The position numbers and the translations under genes were made by a program. From contig JAQXCQ010000088.1 in the NCBI GenBank assembly GCA_029251785.1, forward strand, positions 1-35,777: DNA of 35,777 nucleotides. Direction: 5' to 3'. Below are positions 25,824-35,775 of the stretch, one piece after another. Position 1 is the stretch's first letter. Every line of letters begins with the position of its first letter. The notes under the pieces were generated by a model that searched no databases, was not told where the DNA came from, and worked only from the letters and a program-made list of their open reading frames with translations. Source of the stretch: Maricaulis sp. (lineage in GTDB: Bacteria; Pseudomonadota; Alphaproteobacteria; Caulobacterales; Maricaulaceae).

Positions 25824-28800
25824 GTGAAGTTTACGCAGCTTCGGCTGGCCGGTTTTAAATCGTTTGTAGATCCGACAGATATGCGGATCGAACCGGGGCT
25901 GACCGGGATTATCGGCCCCAACGGTTGCGGCAAATCCAATCTGCTGGAGGCGATGCGCTGGGTGATGGGAGCCACCTCGGCCAAATCCCTGCGCGGTTCT
26001 GGCATGGAAGATGTGATCTTCTCCGGGACAGACGCGCGCCCGTCTCGCAATCACGCCGAGGTGGTCCTTACCGTCGATAATTTTGAGCGGCGTGCACCCG
26101 CCCGCTTCAACGATCATGACATGCTGGAAGTGTCGCGTCATATCAAACGGGGCGGCGGATCGGCTTATAAGGTCAATGGCGAAGATGTCCGTGCCAAGGA
26201 CGTCCAATTGCTCTTTGCCGATGCCGGCACGGGTGCCAATTCAGCGGCGTTGGTCCGCCAAGGTCAAATCAGCGAGTTGATCGCCGCCAAACCTCAAAAC
26301 CGCCGGCGTATCCTCGAAGAAGCGGCTGGGGTATCCGGTCTGCGGGCCCGTCGACATGAAGCGGAGCTTCGCCTGAAGGCTGCGGAAGGCAATCTGGATC
26401 GCTTACAGGACTATATCGACGAGACTGCGGCCCGACACGACGCCCTGCAACGTCAGTCGCGACAGGCCTCGCGTTACCGAAAGCTGTCTGCCAGCATTCG
26501 GACGCTCGAAGCCGCGGTCTGGCTCAATCGATGGCGCGATGCGGATGCAGCGGTTCGGGCCGCTCGCCAGTCATTGGAAGACCATCAGGTCGCTGCCGAA
26601 AAAGCCACGCGTATCGCCAGTGAAGCCCGCACGCAGGCTGAAATTCTGGCTGCCCAGCGCGAGTCCGCTCGCATGGCTGAGGCTGAAGCCTCTGCGGGAT
26701 TGCGCCGTTTAGAGCGCGAGCGCGACAAGCTGGAACGTGACAAGGCCGAAGTGACGCGCGCGATTGTTGACCTTGAAAATCGATTGCGCGAACTCGCCGC
26801 TGCGGCCGAGCGCGAAGAGACCATCGTGATCGACGCGCGGACGAGCTGGAGTGCGGCGAATGGGGAAATGGAGCGCATTGATGCGGCATCTGAACTTGAG
26901 AAGGATGTGCTGGCCGCCGCCGAAACCGCGGCGATAAAGTCGGATGAGGTTCGCCGGACGGCGGAGCAAGCCCTCGATGTTCTGTCCAGCGCCGCGGCCG
27001 AGCACAAGGCCAGACTGGAAAGCGCCCGGCGCGAAGCGGAAACGCTTCACGCCCGGATCGAGCAGATCGGCAGAGAAATTGAAGCCGCCAGGGATGAACG
27101 AGACAGTCTGAGATCGAGTCGAGCCCTGCTGGAGCTTGGCGAAGCAGAAGAGCAAGTGCCAGCCTGCGATCTGGCCTTGGAAAAGGCCCGAAATGAGCAG
27201 ACGGCGGCGACCGATGCGCGTCTCAAAGCCGATGCAGCATTGCTGACCTGCAAAGAGACGCTCAGGGACTTGAGAGCTGATCGCGATGCGCTGCAACGCG
27301 AGACAGAAGCGCTGGAGCGCATTCTCGCCACGACGCTGGAAGCGGGGATCAATCCTGCCCTGGATTCTGTACGCGCCAGACCGGGTTATGAACATGCGCT
27401 GGCCGCTGCCTTGGGCGACGATCTTGATGCCTCCCTGAATGACGATGCCTTGCGTTTCTGGCGTGAGAGTGACTGCTCCGCCGGTAGTTTGCCTGGGGGC
27501 TGCGTGCCGCTATCGGACCATGTTGATGCTCCGCCTGCTCTTAAAGCCCGTCTGGATGCTGTGGGCGTGATCAAGGCAGAGAGCGCGGCCCGGGCGCTCG
27601 GTCAATTGCTGCCAGGTCAAAAGCTGGTAACACGCGAAGGTGATGTGTGGCGCTGGGATGGTTTGGTGGCACGGTCTGATGCGCCATCGGCTGCGGTCGC
27701 CCGACTCGAGCAGCGCAATCGTCTCGATGCCATCGCTGGATCCCTTGAAGACGGCGCATTGCCGTTGAAGGCAGCGGATCAGGCTGTCCAGCACGCCGAA
27801 GCGGCGCGCGCGCAGTGTGTGGAGGCAGAGACGCAGGCCCGAGCCGCGATCGAGCCTGCCGAGAAAGCCGCGCGGAAAGCGTTGGAGACAATATCGAATT
27901 TGCGTGAGGCCGCCGCCAAACATGCCAGTCGCGCGCAGTCGCTGGATGAAATCATAGCGCGCCTCGAGACTGAACGTGATACGAATACGGCCTCATTTGA
28001 TGCGTCACAAACAATTCTAACCCAGACCGACACGTCAGACGGACAGGATGCGGACATTGCTGCCGCCCGGGTCGTCGTTGACGAGGCACGCATCAGGGCC
28101 GCCGACACACGGGCCGCGCTTGAGAGCGCCCGTCGCGAATCGGAGTTACGGCGTCAACGAAGCGCGACGCTGAAGCGAGATCGGGACGCCTGGAAGCAAC
28201 GTTGCGATGCGGCGTCTGCCCGAATTACCGATATCGTTTCCCGCACAGATCAATCAGTGAAGGAGCTCGAAGACGCGCGCGCGCGCCCGGCAGTTTTGGA
28301 TGCGGCTCTGGACGGTCTGGCTCAACAGATTAAACGCGCTGAGGCGACGGCGCTGGAAGCGCGCGAACAGGCAGCGTCCACCGAAGAGTCCGTAAAAGAA
28401 GCCGACCGTCTGGCCCGTGGTGCCGAGAGCGACGCCTCGACCGCACGCGAATCAAAAGCCGCCAATGAGGCGCACCTGGCCGGAGCACAGGAACGCTTAG
28501 CAGAAACGACCGCCCTGCTGCAGGACACCACCGGATCCGCGCCGGGAGCGTTGGTGAATATTGTTGAGGACGGGGATCTAGACACATTATCAGTTGCCGA
28601 GCTTGAGCGCCGCCTGTCTGATTCCAAACAATCGCGTGATCGTTTAGGGGCGGTCAATCTCCGTGCCGAGGAGGAAGCGGAAGAGCTGGCGACCAAGAAG
28701 GCCGAGATGGTCCATGAGCGCGATGATTTGCTCGCGGCGATTGTCCGCCTGCGCAAGGGCGTCGACCAATTATCGCGTGAGGGCCGGGCCCGACTCCTGG

Positions 28801-29270
28801 ACGCGTTTGAAATTGTCGACGCGCACTTCCGGTCCTTGTTTGGCACTCTGTTTGACGGCGGCGCGGCGGAGCTGCGTCTAACTGAAAATGATGATCCGTT
28901 GGAGGCTGGCCTCGAAATATTCGCCTGCCCGCCGGGAAAGAAACTTGAGACCATGTCGCTGATGTCTGGTGGCGAGCAGGCCCTGACAGCCTCTGCATTG
29001 ATCTTTGCGGTTTTCCTGTCGAATCCGGCTCCTGTTTGTGTCCTGGATGAAGTCGACGCCCCACTCGATGATGCGAATGTGGACCGGTATTGCCGTTTGC
29101 TGGACGAAATGCGGCGTGTGACCGAAACCCGTTTTCTCGTTATCTCACACAACCCATTGACGATGTCGCGCATGGACCGGCTCTACGGCGTGACCATGGC
29201 TGAACGCGGCGTTTCCCAGCTGGTCTCAGTCGACCTTGTGGGCGCGGAACAGCTCATCGCTGCCGAGTAG
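25824..29270 (+). CDS. smc: Chromosome segregation ATPase Smc
   Basis: A 1148-aa SMC protein, normal length for alphaproteobacteria. The Walker A motif GPNGCGKSN is at residues 31-39. Two long coiled coils rich in Ala, Glu and Arg flank a central hinge (about 510-640, including RPGYEHALAAALGDD). The C-terminal head has the signature LMSGGEQALTASAL (from about 1046) and Walker B VCVLDEVDAPLDD (from about 1071). With ScpA and ScpB, encoded elsewhere, it compacts and helps segregate the chromosome. GTG at 25824 is chosen because GGAGG lies about 6 bases upstream and gives the family start MKFTQLRLAGFKSF; an ATG at 25803 is in frame but overlaps that ribosome site. Confidence 0.96.
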   Translation: MKFTQLRLAGFKSFVDPTDMRIEPGLTGIIGPNGCGKSNLLEAMRWVMGATSAKSLRGSGMEDVIFSGTDARPSRNHAEVVLTVDNFERRAPARFNDHDMLEVSRHIKRGGGSAYKVNGEDVRAKDVQLLFADAGTGANSAALVRQGQISELIAAKPQNRRRILEEAAGVSGLRARRHEAELRLKAAEGNLDRLQDYIDETAARHDALQRQSRQASRYRKLSASIRTLEAAVWLNRWRDADAAVRAARQSLEDHQVAAEKATRIASEARTQAEILAAQRESARMAEAEASAGLRRLERERDKLERDKAEVTRAIVDLENRLRELAAAAEREETIVIDARTSWSAANGEMERIDAASELEKDVLAAAETAAIKSDEVRRTAEQALDVLSSAAAEHKARLESARREAETLHARIEQIGREIEAARDERDSLRSSRALLELGEAEEQVPACDLALEKARNEQTAATDARLKADAALLTCKETLRDLRADRDALQRETEALERILATTLEAGINPALDSVRARPGYEHALAAALGDDLDASLNDDALRFWRESDCSAGSLPGGCVPLSDHVDAPPALKARLDAVGVIKAESAARALGQLLPGQKLVTREGDVWRWDGLVARSDAPSAAVARLEQRNRLDAIAGSLEDGALPLKAADQAVQHAEAARAQCVEAETQARAAIEPAEKAARKALETISNLREAAAKHASRAQSLDEIIARLETERDTNTASFDASQTILTQTDTSDGQDADIAAARVVVDEARIRAADTRAALESARRESELRRQRSATLKRDRDAWKQRCDAASARITDIVSRTDQSVKELEDARARPAVLDAALDGLAQQIKRAEATALEAREQAASTEESVKEADRLARGAESDASTARESKAANEAHLAGAQERLAETTALLQDTTGSAPGALVNIVEDGDLDTLSVAELERRLSDSKQSRDRLGAVNLRAEEEAEELATKKAEMVHERDDLLAAIVRLRKGVDQLSREGRARLLDAFEIVDAHFRSLFGTLFDGGAAELRLTENDDPLEAGLEIFACPPGKKLETMSLMSGGEQALTASALIFAVFLSNPAPVCVLDEVDAPLDDANVDRYCRLLDEMRRVTETRFLVISHNPLTMSRMDRLYGVTMAERGVSQLVSVDLVGAEQLIAAE

Positions 29271-29317
29271 CAATTATACCCTTTTATTTCAATGCCTTAA
29301 AAGCCATGCCACACCGC

Positions 29318-29346
29318 TTGACAGTGCCCCGGGCCGAGTCTAGTTT
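29318..29346 (+). promoter_or_regulatory. Sigma-70 promoter of the atp (F0) operon
   Basis: A perfect -35, TTGACA (29318-29323), is followed after exactly 17 bases by TAGTTT (29341-29346), a fair -10. The atpI start is 42 bases further downstream. A short inverted repeat (ACCGG/CCGGT, about 29355-29371) lies in the leader. This is the best promoter match in the window. Confidence 0.6.
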
Positions 29347-29387
29347 GCGCGCGCTTACCGGGGGGTACCGGTGAGTGGAAGAACCAT

Positions 29388-29750
29388 ATGTCCAAACGAG
29401 ACGACAAGACGAGACCGAAAGACCTTTCCGACGATCTCGAGGACTTTGACCGGCGGCTGAGCGAAAACATCGCAAGGCACAAGGCCAAGTCCCCGCAGAG
29501 AGACGAGAATGCCAGTGCCTGGAGTGTTGGACTGAGATACGGCAGCGGTTTCGCTGGAGGTGTTTTAGTTGGAACATTGCTGGGTGTGATGGCCGACCGT
29601 GTTTTCGAAATCGCACCGTGGGGCATGCTGGTTGGACTATTTTTGGGTTTTGCCGCCGGCATTCGCAATATCATGCGGGAAACGGCGGAGATGAATGCGG
29701 CACAGGATGCTGGCAAAGCGCCGGCATCTGATGGAACAAGAGACGAATAG
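29388..29750 (+). CDS. atpI: AtpI-family ATP synthase assembly protein
   Basis: A 120-aa protein with a charged N-terminal third (DLSDDLEDFDRRLSENIARHKAK) and two membrane helices (SGFAGGVLVGTLLGVMADRV and WGMLVGLFLGFAAGIRNI), the pattern of alphaproteobacterial AtpI. It is thought to help assemble the c-ring and may affect Mg2+ uptake. It is the first gene of the F0 operon and its stop directly abuts the atpB ATG. Confidence 0.88.
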   Translation: MSKRDDKTRPKDLSDDLEDFDRRLSENIARHKAKSPQRDENASAWSVGLRYGSGFAGGVLVGTLLGVMADRVFEIAPWGMLVGLFLGFAAGIRNIMRETAEMNAAQDAGKAPASDGTRDE

Positions 29751-30560
29751 ATGACCTTCTTGCTGGAATCCGAGACCGCAGACGCACATGGTTCCGGTGG
29801 CGGACTTGATCCGATGCACCAGTTTCTCATCTCCCCGGCCTTTGAGGGATTTGAGTTTCCGACCGTTTTCGGCATCGATCTGACCATTACCAATGCGGCC
29901 TATTACATGATCATCACCACGCTGGTGATTATCCTCGGCCTGATCCTGATGACCGGTCGCGGTGCCATGGTGCCGACCCGTTCCCAGTCGATCGCCGAAT
30001 TGCTGTATGGCTTTGTCGCCGACATGATCCGCGGAATCATGGGTGAGGAAGGCATGAAGTTCTTCCCCTATATCTTCGCGCTCTTCACCTTTATTCTTGT
30101 GGCCAACCTGCTGGGCCTGCTGCCGGGTGCCTACACCTTTACCAGCCAGATCATTGTGACCTTCGCGCTTGCGATGATCTCCTTCACGCTGGTTTTGATC
30201 ACAGGCTTTGCCAAGAACGGCCTCGGCTTCCTGCAATTGTTTGCGCCGAAGGGCCTTCCCTTCATGATGTATTTCCTGATCATCCCGATCGAGGTCATCT
30301 CCTTCATCAGTCGCCCATTCTCGCTGGCCATTCGTTTGTTCGCCAACATGATGGCGGGACACGTCTTGCTGAAGCTGTTTGGCGGCTTTGTGATCATGCT
30401 TTCCGGCCTCGGGCTGGTCGGCATTGTCGGCGCAATCATGCCGCTGGCTGTGGCCACTGCCGTGACCGCGCTGGAGCTGATGGTCGCCTTCCTTCAGGCC
30501 TACGTATTTGCCGTTCTGACGTGCATCTATCTCAATGATGCGCTTCACCCGTCACACTAG
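29751..30560 (+). CDS. atpB: ATP synthase F0 subunit a
   Basis: A 269-aa polytopic membrane protein that forms the proton half-channels against the c-ring. The essential arginine is Arg195 in SRPFSLAIRLFANMMAGH. The N terminus PMHQFLI and the C-terminal LTCIYLNDALHPSH are typical of alphaproteobacterial subunit a. It starts immediately after the atpI stop codon. Confidence 0.96.
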   Translation: MTFLLESETADAHGSGGGLDPMHQFLISPAFEGFEFPTVFGIDLTITNAAYYMIITTLVIILGLILMTGRGAMVPTRSQSIAELLYGFVADMIRGIMGEEGMKFFPYIFALFTFILVANLLGLLPGAYTFTSQIIVTFALAMISFTLVLITGFAKNGLGFLQLFAPKGLPFMMYFLIIPIEVISFISRPFSLAIRLFANMMAGHVLLKLFGGFVIMLSGLGLVGIVGAIMPLAVATAVTALELMVAFLQAYVFAVLTCIYLNDALHPSH

Positions 30561-30607
30561 AATTCAACCCTTTTTCAAATTTTGACTATCAAACAGGAGT
30601 ACTCCAA

Positions 30608-30832
30608 ATGGAAATCGAAGCAGCAAAACAAATCGGTGCAGGTATCGCAGCTATCGCTCTTGGCGGCGCTGGTGTTGGTATTGGTACGATCTTTGGTAAC
30701 TACCTTGCCGGCGCACTGCGCAACCCATCCGCGGCTCAGGGTCAGTTCACAAACCTGCTGATCGGCTTCGCCCTGACCGAATTTACCGGTCTGCTGGGCT
30801 TTGTTGTGGCCATGATCATCCTCTTCGGTTGA
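30608..30832 (+). CDS. atpE: ATP synthase F0 subunit c
   Basis: A 74-aa hairpin of two membrane helices that makes up the rotor ring. Helix 1 carries the glycine-rich packing motif GGAGVGIGTIFG, the polar loop is LRNPSA, and helix 2 has the proton-carrying Glu58 in FALTEFTGLLGF. The residues around Glu58 give no sign of a sodium-specific site. AGGAG lies about 9 bases before the ATG, a strong site fitting the high demand for this subunit. Confidence 0.97.
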   Translation: MEIEAAKQIGAGIAAIALGGAGVGIGTIFGNYLAGALRNPSAAQGQFTNLLIGFALTEFTGLLGFVVAMIILFG

Positions 30833-30874
30833 TCCAACCATCCTTTCTACAGGCCGTTCTAAAGAGCACCGAAG

Positions 30875-31486
30875 ATGATCAATCTTTTTGATAGCGCATG
30901 GACGTTCATCCAGGAGGAGTCGCACGGCACCTCCCACGACGAACCCGCTCATGGCGTTGCAGAACACGCAGCGGAAGCTGCACATGCCAGTGGCGGTCTG
31001 CCGCAGCTGGATATGGCAACCTGGCCAGGACAATTGTTCTGGCTGGCGGTCACCTTCACCGTGCTCTTTATCTTTCTATGGCGGATGATCCTGCCAAAGA
31101 TTGGTATGGCCATTGAAAACCGTCGTGACCGGATCGCTGATGATCTGGACGCGGCGGCGACGCTCAAGCTCCAATCCGATGAATCGGCGGCCGAGTATGA
31201 GCGTCTGCTGACGGAAGCCCGTTCCAAGGCGCATGCCATGGCAATGGACAACCGCACAGCCGTAGAATCAGAAGTCGCTGCAGAGGCGGCCGATGCGGAC
31301 GAAGAAATCGCGAAGCGGCAGGAAGCTGCCGAGAAGCGAATTTCGGAAATGCGCACAGCCGCTCTCGCCAATGTTCGCGACATCGCGATTGAGACCACCG
31401 AGGCCATTGTCAGCGAGCTGACGGGCACCAAGGCGGATTCCAAGGCTGTTGCAGCCGCGGTTGATGCCAACGGCACTGGGAGCTGA
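30875..31486 (+). CDS. atpF': ATP synthase F0 subunit b' (b-prime)
   Basis: A 203-aa peripheral-stalk subunit. An N-terminal extension of about 45 residues rich in His, Glu and Ala precedes the single membrane helix (QLFWLAVTFTVLFIFLWRMILPKI), followed by a long charged coiled coil. The extension length and the PKIGMAIENRRDRIADDLDAA block identify it as b' rather than b. Photosynthetic bacteria and alphaproteobacteria use a b/b' heterodimer. It lies between atpE and atpF, with a 2-base gap to the latter. Confidence 0.93.
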   Translation: MINLFDSAWTFIQEESHGTSHDEPAHGVAEHAAEAAHASGGLPQLDMATWPGQLFWLAVTFTVLFIFLWRMILPKIGMAIENRRDRIADDLDAAATLKLQSDESAAEYERLLTEARSKAHAMAMDNRTAVESEVAAEAADADEEIAKRQEAAEKRISEMRTAALANVRDIAIETTEAIVSELTGTKADSKAVAAAVDANGTGS

Positions 31487-31488
31487 TC

Positions 31489-31992
31489 ATGAATTGGGAA
31501 TGGATCCATCCCGACGAGCCTGCCTTCTACGTTGCCCTGGCATTTGCCATCATCGTGGGTGTTATCCTGCACGCTGGCGTACCGGGTATGGTCGCACGTC
31601 AGCTGGACGATCGCGCCAAGGGTATTGCCGACGAGATCGCCGAAGCCCGTCGCCTACGCGAAGAGGCCCAGGAACTCCTGGCCAGCTTCCAGCGCAAACA
31701 GCAGGAAGCTGAAGCAGAAGCCGAAGCCATCATCGAACAGGCTAAAGCCGAAGCAAAGGTGCTGCAAAAGCAAGCCCGTGCGGATCTGGTGGAGCGTCTT
31801 GAACGCCGGACCGCTCTCGCCGAGCAACGCATTGCGCAGGCCGAGACACAGGCCGCTGCCGATGTCCGCGCTGCCGCTGCGGAAATGGCTGCCGATGCTG
31901 CCGAGACCCTGCTGAAGACCGGTTTGAAGAAAGCCGATCTGAACAAGCTGGTCGACGCTGACATCAAGCTGGTGGGCAAGCGCCTCAACTAG
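31489..31992 (+). CDS. atpF: ATP synthase F0 subunit b
   Basis: A 167-aa peripheral-stalk subunit with an N-terminal membrane helix (AFYVALAFAIIVGVILHAGV) and a coiled coil (RAKGIADEIAEARRLREEAQELLASF...). It pairs with b' to hold the F1 head, whose genes (delta, alpha, gamma, beta, epsilon) are not in this window, as is normal for alphaproteobacteria. It is the last gene of the operon and a strong terminator follows within 30 bases. Confidence 0.95.
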   Translation: MNWEWIHPDEPAFYVALAFAIIVGVILHAGVPGMVARQLDDRAKGIADEIAEARRLREEAQELLASFQRKQQEAEAEAEAIIEQAKAEAKVLQKQARADLVERLERRTALAEQRIAQAETQAAADVRAAAAEMAADAAETLLKTGLKKADLNKLVDADIKLVGKRLN

Positions 31993-32018
31993 GCGTCTCC
32001 TCCCAGCCACAAAAATTG

Positions 32019-32046
32019 ACCCGCTGCCTGGCAGCGGGTTTTTTTG
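32019..32046 (+). terminator. Rho-independent terminator of the atp operon
   Basis: The stem ACCCGCTG / CAGCGGGT (32019-32026 and 32032-32039) with a short CCTGG loop is followed by a run of seven T. An A-run (32010-32015) precedes it, so it may also stop transcription arriving from the minus strand. Confidence 0.88.
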
Positions 32047-32161
32047 TGTGCGCTTGATTGGGGTGAGGCAAATTCCAGACAATAAAAAACCTCCCTACCA
32101 GGACGGCTCAATCAACATCACACAGCCTATTGCTGGCCGTATTTGCTCTCACATAATCGAC

Positions 32162-32461
32162 TTATTCAGAAGAAGCCTTATCTCCGAAAGCCGAACGGAT
32201 CTTACTCCAAAGCCAAGGCCATTTACGAAGCTGATTGGTAATCAGGCGATGTAGTGTTTTAGAGGCTGCCGCGGTGATAATCAGCCCCAGTACAAATAGC
32301 GGGATGCCGATTGGGATAGGCAGCGGCGTCATCACGACCCCGATAACAATGAAGACAATGCCCACCGCAACGAGCACCGTACGCAGCACCAGCACCAACA
32401 TCCCCAAGATGGGGTGGCTGCGGGCAATACCGTCCAGCGATTCATTCATTATGGCGACCAT
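32162..32461 (-). CDS. Small two-helix membrane protein of unknown function
   Basis: A protein of about 99 aa with two hydrophobic helices (LVLVLRTVLVAVGIVFIVIGVVM and PIPIGIPLFVLGLIITAAA) separated by the turn TPLPIPIG. A basic, Trp-rich tail follows (LRKWPWLWSKIRSAFGDKASSE). I do not recognise a named domain. The start is uncertain: ATG at 32461 (GGGG six bases upstream) and at 32449 (GAGGAT eleven bases upstream) are both possible, and the frame is open to 32575. It is isolated between the atp terminator and a long spacer. Confidence 0.68.
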   Translation of the reverse strand: MVAIMNESLDGIARSHPILGMLVLVLRTVLVAVGIVFIVIGVVMTPLPIPIGIPLFVLGLIITAAASKTLHRLITNQLRKWPWLWSKIRSAFGDKASSE

Positions 32462-32575
32462 CCTCATCCCCGTCTCATTGGGGCGACCGAACATACCGGG
32501 CGCGAGATGAGACAGTGAACACATAATTCGTAAACTTGGCACCAATGCGAGACAAAAGAGCCGAAATTCGGGCAA

Positions 32576-32794
32576 ATACCCAACTCAATTCAGGCGCTGT
32601 GTCTTTTCCGCATCGAAAGCCGCGTTGACTTTAAAGATGGGGATTGGTCAGACACTTGTCGAGTGTCTGATGCAGGGGGATTAACCCCTTTCCGCAGGTC
32701 AGAATTTTCTTTTGTTATAAACTATTCAAAACGCAATTTTCTGCACTGGCACGCACCTGTCTGCCGATAATCTGCTGTCTGTGGGCTGCGACAC
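32576..32794. other. Unannotated spacer with a perfect hairpin
   Basis: No convincing gene lies here. A perfect 9-bp stem, TCAGACACT (32648-32656) with AGTGTCTGA (32662-32670), has a 5-base loop. Six bases on is a second small stem, GGGG-ATTAA-CCCC (32675-32688). The hexamer TGTCTG recurs near 32664, 32759 and 32776. The central part (32700-32740) is AT-rich. It may hold a small RNA, an operator, or the promoter and leader of the small membrane protein gene. Confidence 0.5.
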
Positions 32795-32833
32795 AAAAAA
32801 GCCCCGCCGGACATTTGCGTCTGACGGGGCTTT
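32795..32833 (-). terminator. Rho-independent terminator of gcvPB
   Basis: On the minus strand the stem AAAGCCCCG (32825-32833) / CGGGGCTTT (32798-32806) ends in a run of six T, starting about 25 bases after the gcvPB stop. It closes the gcv transcription unit. Confidence 0.82.
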
Positions 32834-32857
32834 GATCATTCCGAGTCCGGCAAGGGG

Positions 32858-34432
32858 TTATTCCGCAGCCACAGGCTCATCTGCCATCGGTGCTGTCCAG
32901 CGAAGGACGGGCTGTCGGGCAGCGCGCGTTTCGTCCAATCGCTTGGTCGGCGCATGAACCGGGGCAGCAAGGAAGCGATCGGTTTCGCCACCATTCGCCG
33001 CCTTGGCCAGAGCTTCCATCGTGTCGATAAATCGGTCCAGCCCCTCACGGCTTTCTGTTTCGGTCGGTTCGATCAGCATCGCACCATGAACAACGAGCGG
33101 GAAATACATCGTCATCGGGTGGTAGCCCTCATCAATCATCGCCTTGGCAAAATCGAGTGTGGACACACCCGTACCCTGCAGGAAGCGGTCATCGAATAAA
33201 GCTTCGTGCATGCAATACCCTGCGAAGGCTGGCGTCATGACATGCTTGAGGCGCGCCAGGATGTAATTGGCATTGAGGACCGCGTCATTGGCGACCTGTT
33301 TGAGGCCATCGGAACCATGGCTCATCATATAGGTCAGGGCGCGGGTAAACATGCCCATCTGGCCGTGGAAAGCCGCCATGCGACCGAAACTTTCTGAGGC
33401 TTCGCCCTCTTCCTGCTCGACCATCTTCCAGCTCTTGCCTTCCTGCACCACGAAAGGGACCGGTGCGAAGGGTGCCAAAGCTTCGGACAAAACGGTGGGT
33501 CCGGAGCCGGGGCCACCACCGCCATGCGGGGTGGAGAAGGTTTTGTGGAGGTTGATATGCATCGCATCGACGCCAAGGTCGCCGGGGCGAACGCGCCCGA
33601 CGATGGCGTTGAAATTGGCGCCGTCGCAATAGAAGTAACCGCCCGCCTCATGGATAAGATCAGCGATCTCCCGAATATCACGCTCAAATAACCCACAGGT
33701 GTTGGGATTAGTCAGCATGATGCCGGCAATATCATCACCTAATTTGGCTTTGAGGGCTTCCATGTCGACCCGACCACCGGCATCTGCCGGGATCTCGTCG
33801 CACGTAAAGCCACATTGAATCGCGGTGGCGGGGTTCGTTCCGTGTGCTGATTCCGGCACCAGCACGCGACGCCGATGTGTTTCACCGCGGGCGTCGAGCG
33901 CAGCGCGGATGGCCAGCATGCCGCAGAACTCACCGTGCGCACCGGCTTTGGGTGACATCGCCACGGCCGGCATGCCGGTCAATGTCATCAGCCAGTGGCC
34001 CAGTTCGCCGATCAATTGATAGGCACCCTGCACTGTGGAGGCCGGCTGTAGCGGGTGCACGTCGGCAAAGCCGGGCATACGTGCGACTTTTTCGTTGAGA
34101 CGTGGGTTATGCTTCATCGTGCATGAGCCGAGCGGGTAAAGGCCCAGATCGATGGCGTAATTTTTCCGGCTCAAGCGCACATAATGGCGCATGGTTTCCG
34201 GCTCGGAGAGGCCGGGCAAACCGATCTCGCCGTGGCGCTCCAGACCACCCATACGCAGGGCTGTGCCCTTTGGCTCGGGCAGATCAACACCGCAACGATC
34301 TGTCGCGCCGCGTTCGAAGATCAAAGTTTCCGCCTGATCCAGACCTCTGGATCCGGAGAATGTGTCGGCATATCCGCCAGTGGCGGCATTGTCGGCGATG
34401 CGTGTCGGGCGCCCCTGTGAATTCATGCTCAT
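32858..34432 (-). CDS. gcvPB: Glycine dehydrogenase (decarboxylating) subunit 2
   Basis: A 524-aa PLP-binding half of the P-protein of the glycine cleavage system, which decarboxylates glycine and passes aminomethyl to GcvH. The PLP lysine is about Lys297 in [49 protein letters not shown] and ANFNAIVG are also diagnostic. The start overlaps the stop of gcvPA (ATGA), as expected for subunits needed in equal amounts. A terminator follows. Confidence 0.96.
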   Translation of the reverse strand: MSMNSQGRPTRIADNAATGGYADTFSGSRGLDQAETLIFERGATDRCGVDLPEPKGTALRMGGLERHGEIGLPGLSEPETMRHYVRLSRKNYAIDLGLYPLGSCTMKHNPRLNEKVARMPGFADVHPLQPASTVQGAYQLIGELGHWLMTLTGMPAVAMSPKAGAHGEFCGMLAIRAALDARGETHRRRVLVPESAHGTNPATAIQCGFTCDEIPADAGGRVDMEALKAKLGDDIAGIMLTNPNTCGLFERDIREIADLIHEAGGYFYCDGANFNAIVGRVRPGDLGVDAMHINLHKTFSTPHGGGGPGSGPTVLSEALAPFAPVPFVVQEGKSWKMVEQEEGEASESFGRMAAFHGQMGMFTRALTYMMSHGSDGLKQVANDAVLNANYILARLKHVMTPAFAGYCMHEALFDDRFLQGTGVSTLDFAKAMIDEGYHPMTMYFPLVVHGAMLIEPTETESREGLDRFIDTMEALAKAANGGETDRFLAAPVHAPTKRLDETRAARQPVLRWTAPMADEPVAAE

Positions 34433-35775
34433 GACAATACTCCCCGCAGGGCTTTCTCGAAGATGATCAGATCCTCTTCGGTATTGGTTTCGGTGGCCGC
34501 AACGATCAGCAGATCCTCAAACTGGCCTGGGAAAAGTCGGCTGGCCGGAACACCGGCAAGCACGCCAGAGGCGGCCAGCTTGTCGACCACATCTGCGGCG
34601 GGTTGCGGAAGGCGAATGGTGAATTCGTTGAAGAACGCTTCGGTCTCCACGTCGACGCCCTCGATTGAGCCGAGCCGGTCGGCCAAGTCACACGCCGTCT
34701 CGTGGCTGAGCCGGGCCATATTGGTCAGCCCCTTCTCGCCCAGCAGTGTCATATGGACCGTAAACGCCAAGGAACACAGACCCGCATTGGTGCAGATATT
34801 GGATGTGGCCTTTTCGCGGCGGATATGTTGCTCGCGTGTTGAGAGCGTCAGCACATAGCCGCGGCGACCATCAGCATCGACGGTCTCGCCGGCCAGGCGG
34901 CCGGGCATCTGCCGGATAAAGCGGCGATCATTTTTGCAGGCAAACAGGCCGACATAGGGACCGCCGAAATTGAGGCCGACCCCGATGGACTGGCCTTCGC
35001 CGACCGCGATGTCTGCACCCATATTGCCCGGCGCTTCCATCAGGCCCAGCGCGACAGTCTCGGTGAAGACGGCAATCAGCAGAGCGCCCTTCGCATGGGC
35101 GGCTTCGGAGATAGCGCGAAGATCGTGGAGTTGGCCGAAGATATCCGGTGTCTGCACGACGACGCAGGCTGTGGTGTCATCAATGGCGGAGAGCACATCT
35201 TCCAAATTGGCATTGCCCGGATCGGTGACGGTGATGTTGACGTCGGAGTGCTTTGACAGGGTCTGAGAGGCGGCGACATAGTGTGGGTGCACCGAGCCGG
35301 CCATGACGGCCTTGTCCCGCCGGGTGACGCGTGCGGCCATCATCACAGCCTCGGCGCAGGCGGTGGAGCCGTCATACATGGAGGCATTTGCCACATCCAT
35401 ACCGGTCAGTAGCGCCACCTGGGTCTGAAATTCAAACAGGGTCTGCAAAGTGCCCTGGCTGATTTCCGGCTGGTAGGGCGTGTAGGCGGTGAGGAATTCA
35501 GAGCGCTGGATCAGATGATCCACCGTCGCTGGAATATGGTGGCGATAGGCCCCTGCCCCGACAAAGAATGGGACCGATCCGGCCGACACATTCTGGCCCG
35601 CCATGGCACCCAGCGCCCGCTCGACCTGCAATTCGCCCTGCTTGGTCGGCAGATCAATCAGCTCATCCAGCCGCGCCGCTTCGGGCACATCGGTGAACAA
35701 CTCATCAAAGGAAGACACGCCGATCGTCTCGAGCATGGCTTTGCGGTCGGTATCTGTGTGAGGTAGGTAACGCAT
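34429..35775 (-). CDS. gcvPA: Glycine dehydrogenase (decarboxylating) subunit 1
   Basis: A 448-aa complete subunit whose ATG is two bases from the window edge. It starts [20 protein letters not shown] and contains [39 protein letters not shown] and [10 protein letters not shown], all hallmarks of GcvPA, the half that lacks the Schiff-base lysine. With GcvPB it forms the split P-protein. The genes usually upstream (gcvT and gcvH) and any glycine riboswitch would lie beyond the window, so the promoter cannot be seen. Confidence 0.96.
   Translation of the reverse strand: MRYLPHTDTDRKAMLETIGVSSFDELFTDVPEAARLDELIDLPTKQGELQVERALGAMAGQNVSAGSVPFFVGAGAYRHHIPATVDHLIQRSEFLTAYTPYQPEISQGTLQTLFEFQTQVALLTGMDVANASMYDGSTACAEAVMMAARVTRRDKAVMAGSVHPHYVAASQTLSKHSDVNITVTDPGNANLEDVLSAIDDTTACVVVQTPDIFGQLHDLRAISEAAHAKGALLIAVFTETVALGLMEAPGNMGADIAVGEGQSIGVGLNFGGPYVGLFACKNDRRFIRQMPGRLAGETVDADGRRGYVLTLSTREQHIRREKATSNICTNAGLCSLAFTVHMTLLGEKGLTNMARLSHETACDLADRLGSIEGVDVETEAFFNEFTIRLPQPAADVVDKLAASGVLAGVPASRLFPGQFEDLLIVAATETNTEEDLIIFEKALRGVLS

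Noticed and set aside
29637-30548. Open frame of 303 aa on the minus strand
   Set aside because: It is antisense to atpB and extremely rich in His, Gln and Asp, as expected from the complement of membrane-helix codons.
32576-32857. Glycine riboswitch near the gcv genes
   Set aside because: The spacer is downstream of gcvPB, not upstream of the operon, and lacks the expected tandem aptamer features. The operon's 5' end is outside the window.
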